Part shown: in pieces, positions 17,582 to 25,908 of the stretch
How positions within the stretch are numbered: position 1 is the stretch's first letter
How the letters are laid out: each line of letters starts with the position of its first letter
NCBI GenBank assembly: GCA_937901285.1
Contig: CALCHI010000421.1
Coordinates: 1-38,219 of the forward strand
Reading direction: 5' to 3'
DNA from: UBA8437 sp003445035
GTDB taxonomy: Bacteria > Planctomycetota > Planctomycetia > Planctomycetales > Planctomycetaceae
DNA: 38,219 nucleotides
Program-made: the position numbers and the translations under genes
Notes under the pieces: generated by a model
What the model was told of the DNA's origin: nothing
Databases searched by the model: none
Seen by the model: only the letters and a program-made list of their open reading frames with translations

Positions 17582-19391
17582 CCCGGCCGGATGGACTCTG
17601 CTGGTCGTCGTCGGCGTCATGGTGGGGCTGGCCGTATTGAAGACGTCTCCCGACCTGGTGCTGCTGGGCGGGCTGGTGCTGCTGGTCATCCTGGGCGTGT
17701 TCCCCGACACGTCACTGGCACTCTCGGGATTCGCCAACGAGGGCCTGGTCACGGTGGCGGTCCTGTTCGTGGTCGCCGAGGGAATGAAGCAGACCGGCGG
17801 GCTGGGACCCGTGGGACGATCGTTGCTGGGACGACCCGGCAGCCTGCCGCTCGTGCAGGCGAAGATGATGGTGCCGGTTTCGTTGGCCAGTGCGTTCCTG
17901 AACAACACCCCGGTGGTAGCCATGGCCTTGCCGGTGGTCAGTGACTGGGCACGCAAGCACCACGTGGCCGTGTCGCGACTGCTGCTCCCGATGAGCTACG
18001 CCGCAATTCTGGGCGGCCTCTGCACGCTGGTCGGCACCAGCACCACGCTGATCGTCAATGGGTTGATCATCGAATCGGATCATCCCGATCTCGGCGGCGA
18101 CGGACTGGGGATGTTCGAGATCGCCTGGGTGGGAATCCCGATCGCCCTGATCGGCCTGGTCTACATCCTGATCTGTTCGAAGTGGTGGCTGCCCGATCGG
18201 CGGTCGGCCATCGCAACCGCCTCGGACCCGCGGGAATACACCGTCGAGATGCTGGTCACGCCTGACAGTTCCCTGGTGGGCAAGTCGATCGAAGCCGCCG
18301 GTCTCCGCCACTTGCCCGGAATGTACCTGGTCGAAATCGACCGGGATGGCCGGGTGCTGCCGGCGGTTCCGTCGAACGAGGTGCTCGAGGCCGACGATCG
18401 GCTGGTGTTCGTCGGCATCGTCGAATCGGTCGTCGATCTGCAGAAAATCCCCGGCCTGGCACCGGCCACCGACCAGGTGTTCGAACTCGATGGGCCTCGT
18501 TCGCATCGTCGACTGGTCGAGGCGGTGGTGTCGGAAGGGTGCCCGCTGATCCATCGCACGATCCGCGACGGACGTTTCCGCAGCCGCTACGCCGCGGCGG
18601 TGATCGCGGTCGCGCGACACGGATCCCGGATCAACAGCAAGATCGGGGACATCCGGCTGCGTCCGGGTGACACGCTGCTGCTCGAAGCACACCCCAGCTT
18701 CCTCGAACGACAACGCAACAGCCGCGATTTTTACCTGGTCAGCGCCATCGACGACTTCACGCCGCCGCGGCATCACCTGGCGTGGTTAGCCCGGGCCGTG
18801 ATGCTGGCCATGGTCGGTGCCGTGGCACTGGAATGGTCCGGGATGTTCGAGGCCGCGCTGGTGGCATCGTTCGTGATGTTGATCACCGGTTGCCTGAGCG
18901 GAGCCGAGGCCCGGCAGGCGATCGACTGGAGCGTCGTGCTGGGAATCGGCGCGGGCCTGGGAATCGGAGAAGCGATGCGGGTCACCAACGCCGCCAAGAT
19001 CGTGGCCGGCTCGCTGTTCGATGCGGCCGATGCCGGATACGCGATGGCCGGCGACACGATCACCGCCCACCCCCAGGTCTTGCTCGCACTGGTGGCCGGA
19101 TTGACCCTGGTCCTGACCAACGTGATCACCGCCAAGGCCGCGGCCGTGCTGATGTTCCCGATCGCCACCGCAACCGCCGATGCCGTGACGGCCGGCGCCA
19201 TGCCGTTCGTCTTGGCCGTCGCCCTGTCGGCCGCCTCGAGCCTCGCCTCACCGATCGGGTACCAGACCAACCTGATGGTCTACGGACCGGGCGGTTACCG
19301 GTCCGGAGACTACCTGAGGTTCGGGGGACTGCTGAGCGTGATCATCTGGATCACGATCGTACTGCTGGTCCCGTGGGCCTGGCCGCTGTAG
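17571..19391 (+). CDS. SLC13/DASS-family permease with TrkA-C domains
   Basis: This 606-residue membrane transporter has an N-terminal membrane half (about 1-190) containing NNTPVVAMALPVV (111-123) and GTSTTLIVNG (155-164). Two soluble RCK-C/TrkA-C-like domains follow (about 220-290 and 310-385), then a C-terminal membrane half containing the mirrored motifs TNVITAKAAAVLMFP and SPIGYQTNLMVYGPGGY. This architecture is typical of bacterial and algal sulfate/anion permeases of the DASS group. Overlap by 11 bases with the PAP phosphatase gene suggests sulfate as substrate, which is inference. TrkA-C domains may sense a ligand. The stop lies 10 bases from the convergent alpha-2-macroglobulin stop. 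Confidence 0.88.
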   Translation: MGIDPAGWTLLVVVGVMVGLAVLKTSPDLVLLGGLVLLVILGVFPDTSLALSGFANEGLVTVAVLFVVAEGMKQTGGLGPVGRSLLGRPGSLPLVQAKMMVPVSLASAFLNNTPVVAMALPVVSDWARKHHVAVSRLLLPMSYAAILGGLCTLVGTSTTLIVNGLIIESDHPDLGGDGLGMFEIAWVGIPIALIGLVYILICSKWWLPDRRSAIATASDPREYTVEMLVTPDSSLVGKSIEAAGLRHLPGMYLVEIDRDGRVLPAVPSNEVLEADDRLVFVGIVESVVDLQKIPGLAPATDQVFELDGPRSHRRLVEAVVSEGCPLIHRTIRDGRFRSRYAAAVIAVARHGSRINSKIGDIRLRPGDTLLLEAHPSFLERQRNSRDFYLVSAIDDFTPPRHHLAWLARAVMLAMVGAVALEWSGMFEAALVASFVMLITGCLSGAEARQAIDWSVVLGIGAGLGIGEAMRVTNAAKIVAGSLFDAADAGYAMAGDTITAHPQVLLALVAGLTLVLTNVITAKAAAVLMFPIATATADAVTAGAMPFVLAVALSAASSLASPIGYQTNLMVYGPGGYRSGDYLRFGGLLSVIIWITIVLLVPWAWPL

Positions 19392-19401
19392 AACCCGGGC
19401 G

Positions 19402-22400
19402 TCACTTCCGATCCCGGATTCCCAGCCGGATCTCGTCCGAATTGGCCTTCAACTCGGGAGCGTACATCGCACTGCCGAGAGTCGGCAACGCGCTGAAACG
19501 GCCGGGGATCTCGGCCCGCACCCGGTACGAGACACTGTGGCGACCGCGACCAAGGGTCCTGAAGAAAAACACCACCCGGTCGTCTCGCAGTTGACGGTAC
19601 ACCGACGGGAACCCCCCCGTGTAACCACTCTGGCGATCCACCGGCTCGAAACCGGCCGCCTTCGGATCCTCGAACACCAGGTACTCGTAGTCGTTCTTGC
19701 TCTCGATCTCCAGTTCGATCTCCACCAGGTCGCCGCTGGTCAACTCACCCATGTGGGCCAACGGCTGGCGATCGTAGACCAGCCTGGCCTGCTTGAGTGC
19801 CTGGCCCCGTCCCCCCGCCACATCGGCGGTGGCGTTCTTGCGTCGGACCAGCCGGTAGTACTTTCGCTGCACCTTGATCTCCAGGCCGGCCCTGGTGATG
19901 AAATCCTCGGTCGTGAAGTACGAGAGCCAGGTGTTGAAATACACCGGCCCCCGTCCGCGCCGACGGATCTCGATGGCGTGCTTCCCGGAGACCACGTCGG
20001 CACCGTCGACCACCACGGCGTTGTCGAAGCTGAAAAGGTTCCCGGCATCGACCTTCACCGACTTGGCCACCTTCCCGTCGATCACCACGTCGATCGTGAC
20101 GTCGGGAACCGATTCTTCACTCCGTTGAAGGAACTCGGCCAGGGACTCGATGCACAGCGCCGTGTCCCGGGTGCTGTTCCAGTACGTCGCGTGCCGGCGG
20201 TTGTTGACCAGGTACTTGGCCAACCGCGACGCGCGGACGCCCTTGGGTTCGGTCAGGGCCAGCAGCTTCAGGTAGATCGCGTTGGCCTCGATCCCGTTCC
20301 CGTACCACCTCCACCACATCGTGTTCTCGGGCAGGTGCAGCCACGCCGTCTGGTTCTCGTCGTCCTGCTGCAGGAACTGATCGATGTTGCGAACGACCAT
20401 CTCCAGCCGCTGCTGCTGACCGCTGGCATGGAAGGCCAGTCCGATCAGCCCCTTGGCGTAGACGCTCAACTGGATCCGATCACGGTACAGGAACCCTCCC
20501 ATCGCCTCGTCGAGCGAGTCGGCTTCAACCAGCACGCGGAAGACCAGCGCATCGAGATTGTCGGCCCGCAGCTTGTACGGCTTGGTCTTGGTGGCCGCGT
20601 TCTTGAGCTTCTGCACCTCGCCGGCCTGGTGCCGCTTCAACCACGCCACCCCGTTCTCGTGAACCCCCGCCGCCACGGCCGCGCCGTTGGCCCGGGCCAC
20701 GGTGAGCCCGTGAACAACGGTTGCGGTGGTGTGAACACTGGAACGTTCTCCGGGCCCGGAGAACCAGCCCCAGCCTCCGTCAGAAAGCTGCATCTCGGAC
20801 AGGGCCTTGACGCCCTTTTTGACCAACCGGCCCACCTCGGCGTTGTCGAACACCGGGTTCCGCCGGAATCGCTTCCACCTCTTGGCCCGCTCACCGGCCT
20901 CACCCAGTTCCCCGGCATTGAGATTGGTGCGTTTCTTGCGAACCGCCTCCAGATCGATCTTCATCCGCTTCAGCAGGTTGTGTGTGACCAGGGTGGGAAG
21001 AAACCGGTTGAGCGTCTGCTCGGTGCAGCCGTACTCGAAATCGACCAGGTAGGGCAGGGCGTCGACCAGCGATCCTGCCAGGGTCGGCGAGTAGCGGATC
21101 TCCAGCCGCGAGCGATCGGGGCGACGCGCGGCCGGAACGGTCAGTTCGAAACGTGTCGACTGCCGGTCGCCACGCAGCACCCCCGTCGTCGACACGGTCT
21201 TCTGCATCCCGTGGACCTTGACCGGGAACGTCAATTCCATCGCGTCGCTTTCGACGTCGGTCAGAGCCGCCATTCTCACCTTCGCCTCCCCCGGGGCCGT
21301 CACCTTGACCCGCCAGTCGACCCGCGCTTCACCGCCGGCCGGAAGACGAACCCGTTTCTCCAGCGGATCGATCGCCGCCAGCGTGCCGCCGTCGAGCGCC
21401 AGGCGGACCACGGCGGTCTTGTCGTCGTCGAGATAATTGTGAACGTTGGCCGAAACAACCACCTCGTCCTTTTCCGTGAAGAACCTCGGGGCCTGCAAAC
21501 GAACCAGGACATTCTTGGTCGTCAACACGCTGGCCGTGCCCTCGCCAACGTTGGTCCCGTGGCCCATCGCCCAGGCACGAACTGTCCACGTCGTCAGGTT
21601 CTCGGGCATGTCGAGCTTCAACTGTGCCCGCCCGTCCTTGTCAGTGGTCACCGATCCGACCCACAGGGCCGTGTCGGCGAATTCCGAGCGGACCGTCGGG
21701 GCGACCAACTCTCCACCGGGTGGCCCACCGCCAAAATCAGCTTCGTCGACAGCCCCGTCCTTCATGACCTTCCCCTCGGCAGCCATTGCCATCGGTGCCC
21801 CGGGAGCCCCTCTGCCACCGCCGAACGCGTTCATTCTGCGCCCCCCCCCACCCATCTGCTGGGCAACCAGGTTCCCGAAGACCCCCAACGAGGCCATCGA
21901 CGCCTCGCCCGGTTTCACCAGGTTGCCGGACGAGCGTGTGAGGTTCGAGATCGTCTGCGGGTAGTGGGAACGACGGAAATTCCAGAAGTGTTTCCGGATC
22001 TCTCCGACGTTGCTGCCTCCCGAAATGTACTCGACACTCTTGTCGTACATCGTCAGCACCAGCGACCCGGTGAAGGGCTTCCCACCGGCGTCGGTCAGTG
22101 ACACGTCGAGCGTCGCCGGACCGCCAGGCCGGTACTCCCGGGCGGACGGCTTGACCGCCACGTTGACCACCCGCTTCTCCGGCGGCACAAACAACTGGCG
22201 AACCTTCGAGTGCAGTTTTCCGTCCGAGACGGTGATCGCCTCGACGAAGATGTTCGGCCGATCGCCAGGCCCGATCGGTACTTCGATCTCGGTGCTCTTG
22301 CCCCTGATCCTGATGACCCGTGGCCGCTGATAGACTCCGCCTTCAGGCCGCAGGAACAGCAGCACGGTGCTGCCGCGACGGTTGGTGTTGAGCATCAAGC

Positions 22401-25400
22401 GGGCCACCTGTCCGGGCTTGTACTCGCGTCGATCGGCGGTCAGTTCCAGGTCATCGAAGCGAAAGTCATCGCCGTCGAAGGCCGGGCCTCGAACCACGAA
22501 CACCTGGGCACCCTCGATGCGGTGGTCCTCGTCGTCCTCGATTTCGCAGGTGATGCGATACTGGCCGGCATCCGTGGCCTTCAGCGACAGCGTGGTGCGG
22601 CCCTGGTCATCGGTGGCCGCGTCCCATCTCCGCACCCGCTTCTCCTCGGGACGCCCCACCTTGTCGTAGCTGATCCGGTAAAGCGTGAATCGTCCCTTGC
22701 CGGCAACGGGGCGACCGTCCAGCGTGCGAGCCTGGACACTGGCCCGTATCGTCTCCCCGGTGCGGTAGAAACCCCGGTCGACCCAGGTCACCACGCGGAA
22801 CGGCTGGCGGGCTGCCATCACCGAACCGGTGCCGACGATCGTCCGCCGCGATGCGTCCACCACCTCGGCGGTGATCCGGTACCGGTGATCGATGTCGGAG
22901 TGGAACCGCTTGGCCACCGACGTGTCGATTTCCAGTTCCACCGTTCCGTCCTCACCGATCTCGACCTCGTTCTCCATGACCACTTCGGGAGGATGGTGTG
23001 GTCTCCCGAACCACGGCATCACCGGACCCGGGCAACCCCAGGCTCCCCAGCCGGGATACCAACGGAACGCATCGGCAAACCACCAGTAACCCGGACCGTA
23101 GAGCCAGTCCCAGCGGCCGACGGGGAACCAGTGGTCATTGTGCGCTTCGCGCTGGACGCGGTACTTGACCTTCGCGCGGCTGACCGGGCCACCGAAGTAG
23201 TACCTGGCCACGATCTTCGCCTTGATCTTCTGTCCCAACGTCACCGGTCGCTCGGGCGCCTCGACGGTCACCTCGTACTCCGGCTTCTTGTATTCCTCGA
23301 CCCGGAACGACCCGCCTCCACCAACCGAACGCCTGTTCTGTCCGGCAATCAGCAGGTCGGACTTCTTGGGATTGATGCGGATGTTGTAGCGACCCAGGTT
23401 CGCATCACCCGGCAGTTCGAGTTCGCCGTCAAATCCCCCCCAGGGGTCAGTGGTGAACTCCCGTTCCAGCAGCTGCTGGTTGCGGGGATCGGTAACGCGG
23501 ATGGTCACCTTCCGTCCGGCGTACACGCTCTGCTCGTCCTTGTCGTACCGTGCCTGGCGAATCCAGAACTTGAACCGCACCGGTTGACCGGGCCGGTAGA
23601 CCGGCCGGTCGGTGATCATGTAAACGCGGGTGTTGTCGAAAACGCGAGACACGCGACGGCCGAGCCAGGCCGAGCGGAACCCGAGATACGCGCGGCGGCC
23701 ACCGGCTCCTCGAGCCACCACCAGCCAGCGAAACCGCGGCTGGCGTGCGGCACCCGGCGGCACCACCTGCCCCTGGCGATCGGTGACCTCGGCGAACTCC
23801 TTGACGTTGATCTCAACCCGCCGTGGCTTCTGGATCCGCCGCTGTTCGTAACCGAAGAACTCGACTCGAGCTCCGGCGATCGGCGAACCGGTGACCGCAT
23901 CAGCGACGAAGTACAGGTCTCCACCGTCGATCCGCTTTTGCACCACCGCCGTGTCACTGATCCAGACCAGGATGCGACTGACGTTGCCGTCGGTCATCCG
24001 GGCGGTCAGCAGGTAGGCACCCGCCTGTTTCAGCGGCGTGTTGAGCGTGACCAGCCGGTCGAGGTGCTCGGGACGCGGAACCAGTTTCCGGGTCCACGAG
24101 GCGACCCGCTCACCGATGTACTTCTGCTGGTTCTGCTGGACCAGCCGGAAACCGATGTTCTCGACGTTCAGTTCTCTGTAGTCGAACTTCGGTGGCTTCC
24201 GCCTGATATAGGCCTTGACGTCGTCCAGCAGCTGGTCGACCCGCACCCGGAATGCCTCCAGTTTCACCTCGTTGCCGTTGCGGAACCGGAAGTCGAGCGA
24301 GGTCGCGGTTCCGGCCGCGGCGACTGTCGCACGCTCGAACTGCCCCCAGCGACCGACGATCTGGTTGAGCTTCTTGCGGCGGAACATGTTGTTGCCTGGC
24401 CCGAACCGTTCGATCGCCTCGCGCCAGGCCGCGGACGCTCGAGGATACTGTTGGCGGTTCTCGAAGACGCCGGCCAGCATGTCGGCGGCCTGGGAAGCGT
24501 GCGCACCGCGGCCCTCGCGGGCGGCTTCGGTCAGCAGCCGGACGTGGTTGTGTTCGGGCGGCAGATCGAACCGCTGCACCCCCGTCGCCAACCTCGCGAT
24601 CGTCTCGGTCTCGGCCAGTGACCTCACCGACCAGGGCCCGGCGGCCGGCTTGTCATCGTTGTCGGACTCGCGGGGCTGGATACCGGCACGACGCATGGTC
24701 ACGACACTGAACTGGCTCAAGAGAAATCGGGCCCGCGTGACCAGGGTCTGGGTCCGCAGTCCCCCATCCACCCGGGCGGCTTCGGACAACGCCCACCGCC
24801 ATCGCTGCCCGTCGGTGACCGCCGCCTTGTACGTCTTGGAATCGTCGTGAAAGACCGGTCGGTTTTTCCGGTCGACAGGTGCTCCACGGGGAGCCCCGGA
24901 GAAACCGCCACGGAAAAACCCGAACTGGCTCTCCTCGAGATCCGGCAGTGACGCGGTGTCGGTCAGGTTGGCCAGCCGCCACGATTGCCCAACTTCACGA
25001 CCCTGCATCAGGATCCTGGCCAGTTCGACGTGAAATCGACCCCGCTCCTGCTGGCCCGGTTGTCCGGCTTCAGCGGCGACCAGCGGAACGGCCTGTTCCA
25101 GCCAGCCCAGGGCGATCGTGCGGTCCCGTTGGAAGGAGCTGGCGAAGCGGGCCCGGACTCGGCCGCGACGGATTCCGCGCGAACCACCCCGCTGGTACTC
25201 ACCGGCGACGACCTGGCCGTTGTGAGGACCATCGGCCAGCGTCTGGGCCGCGGCGAGCAGCAACCGCCAGTTGCGACGGTGGATCGACACCACCTTGTCT
25301 CGCAGAGCATCGACCTCGGGCGTGCGACCCAACCGACCCAGGCAGACGATCGCCTGCCTCAGGTCACCGCCAACCGCCGAGGCCGAAGTTCCCGGTTGCA

Positions 25401-25623
25401 GGGCCAACCGGCGATAGACCTTGTACGACTCCTTGAAGTTCCCGGCCGCGAACAACCGCTTGGCGGTGGCCCGCTCGGTCGCCTCCTCGGCCACCGCGTT
25501 GGCAATTCCGGAATGGGCCGGGACCCCCGACGAAAAGACGGCCAACCCGGCCAGCAGCAAAGGAGAAAACAGGCCACCAAGGACCAACATCATCCGGGGA
25601 GCGGTTCGCAGGGCGTGTGTCAC
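19402..25623 (-). CDS. alpha-2-macroglobulin family protein with thioester
   Basis: This very large (2,073-residue) secreted protein starts at a GTG supported by GGAG nine bases before it. A signal-like hydrophobic segment (about 11-34) has no lipobox. Next come a helical region, MG domains with DRPVYRPGQPVRF (about 670) and DRREYKPGQVARL (about 1061), a Trp-rich insert (832-877), a Gly/Met-rich stretch (about 1253-1303), the A2M core (FADTALWVGSV..DMPENLTTWTVRAWAMG) and the thioester motif CTEQ at Cys1533-Gln1536. A helical thioester domain (GGWGWFSG) and a C-terminal beta domain follow. Members trap proteases or bind surfaces covalently. The bacterial partner PBP1C is not in the window. The family call is firm; the role is inferred. 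Confidence 0.93.
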   Translation of the reverse strand: MTHALRTAPRMMLVLGGLFSPLLLAGLAVFSSGVPAHSGIANAVAEEATERATAKRLFAAGNFKESYKVYRRLALQPGTSASAVGGDLRQAIVCLGRLGRTPEVDALRDKVVSIHRRNWRLLLAAAQTLADGPHNGQVVAGEYQRGGSRGIRRGRVRARFASSFQRDRTIALGWLEQAVPLVAAEAGQPGQQERGRFHVELARILMQGREVGQSWRLANLTDTASLPDLEESQFGFFRGGFSGAPRGAPVDRKNRPVFHDDSKTYKAAVTDGQRWRWALSEAARVDGGLRTQTLVTRARFLLSQFSVVTMRRAGIQPRESDNDDKPAAGPWSVRSLAETETIARLATGVQRFDLPPEHNHVRLLTEAAREGRGAHASQAADMLAGVFENRQQYPRASAAWREAIERFGPGNNMFRRKKLNQIVGRWGQFERATVAAAGTATSLDFRFRNGNEVKLEAFRVRVDQLLDDVKAYIRRKPPKFDYRELNVENIGFRLVQQNQQKYIGERVASWTRKLVPRPEHLDRLVTLNTPLKQAGAYLLTARMTDGNVSRILVWISDTAVVQKRIDGGDLYFVADAVTGSPIAGARVEFFGYEQRRIQKPRRVEINVKEFAEVTDRQGQVVPPGAARQPRFRWLVVARGAGGRRAYLGFRSAWLGRRVSRVFDNTRVYMITDRPVYRPGQPVRFKFWIRQARYDKDEQSVYAGRKVTIRVTDPRNQQLLEREFTTDPWGGFDGELELPGDANLGRYNIRINPKKSDLLIAGQNRRSVGGGGSFRVEEYKKPEYEVTVEAPERPVTLGQKIKAKIVARYYFGGPVSRAKVKYRVQREAHNDHWFPVGRWDWLYGPGYWWFADAFRWYPGWGAWGCPGPVMPWFGRPHHPPEVVMENEVEIGEDGTVELEIDTSVAKRFHSDIDHRYRITAEVVDASRRTIVGTGSVMAARQPFRVVTWVDRGFYRTGETIRASVQARTLDGRPVAGKGRFTLYRISYDKVGRPEEKRVRRWDAATDDQGRTTLSLKATDAGQYRITCEIEDDEDHRIEGAQVFVVRGPAFDGDDFRFDDLELTADRREYKPGQVARLMLNTNRRGSTVLLFLRPEGGVYQRPRVIRIRGKSTEIEVPIGPGDRPNIFVEAITVSDGKLHSKVRQLFVPPEKRVVNVAVKPSAREYRPGGPATLDVSLTDAGGKPFTGSLVLTMYDKSVEYISGGSNVGEIRKHFWNFRRSHYPQTISNLTRSSGNLVKPGEASMASLGVFGNLVAQQMGGGGRRMNAFGGGRGAPGAPMAMAAEGKVMKDGAVDEADFGGGPPGGELVAPTVRSEFADTALWVGSVTTDKDGRAQLKLDMPENLTTWTVRAWAMGHGTNVGEGTASVLTTKNVLVRLQAPRFFTEKDEVVVSANVHNYLDDDKTAVVRLALDGGTLAAIDPLEKRVRLPAGGEARVDWRVKVTAPGEAKVRMAALTDVESDAMELTFPVKVHGMQKTVSTTGVLRGDRQSTRFELTVPAARRPDRSRLEIRYSPTLAGSLVDALPYLVDFEYGCTEQTLNRFLPTLVTHNLLKRMKIDLEAVRKKRTNLNAGELGEAGERAKRWKRFRRNPVFDNAEVGRLVKKGVKALSEMQLSDGGWGWFSGPGERSSVHTTATVVHGLTVARANGAAVAAGVHENGVAWLKRHQAGEVQKLKNAATKTKPYKLRADNLDALVFRVLVEADSLDEAMGGFLYRDRIQLSVYAKGLIGLAFHASGQQQRLEMVVRNIDQFLQQDDENQTAWLHLPENTMWWRWYGNGIEANAIYLKLLALTEPKGVRASRLAKYLVNNRRHATYWNSTRDTALCIESLAEFLQRSEESVPDVTIDVVIDGKVAKSVKVDAGNLFSFDNAVVVDGADVVSGKHAIEIRRRGRGPVYFNTWLSYFTTEDFITRAGLEIKVQRKYYRLVRRKNATADVAGGRGQALKQARLVYDRQPLAHMGELTSGDLVEIELEIESKNDYEYLVFEDPKAAGFEPVDRQSGYTGGFPSVYRQLRDDRVVFFFRTLGRGRHSVSYRVRAEIPGRFSALPTLGSAMYAPELKANSDEIRLGIRDRK

Positions 25624-25760
25624 GTTCGCTTCTCCTGGCCCACGGTGCCTGTGTCCGGTTCTTCTCGACCAAGAATCGGGTCATGGTTGGACGCTGCCGG
25701 GTTATCCCAAGTTCCCTGCTGATGCGCAAAATCACAAGAGCAGGGGGAGGAAGTGCAACG

Positions 25761-25806
25761 GGGGAAAAACCACGAGCCGGCCTCCTGGATGGAGACCGGC
25801 TCGTGG
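25761..25806 (-). terminator. intrinsic terminator of the YTV gene
   Basis: A perfect 11-base inverted repeat (CCACGAGCCGG at 25770-25780 and its complement at 25796-25806) encloses a further CTCC/GGAG pairing and a five-base loop. Read on the minus strand, the stem is followed at once by GTTTTTCCCC (25770-25761). It lies about 100 bases after the YTV stop and upstream of the alpha-2-macroglobulin gene, so the two genes probably have separate transcripts. Confidence 0.8.
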
Positions 25807-25908
25807 AGGGCATGGTCGGGTCGGGAGTACGACCCACCGTTCAGGGCACGTTGTTGAAGGGCCCTGGTTTTCAGTGACGCGGGGCACAAGCGGCCCGGCG
25901 CCGATGTC

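Noticed and set aside
19537..24621. Long plus-strand frames (854 and 803 codons) opposite the alpha-2-macroglobulin
   Set aside because: They mirror the strong codon bias of the minus-strand gene, which has clear MG domains and the thioester motif. The frames show no recognisable family.
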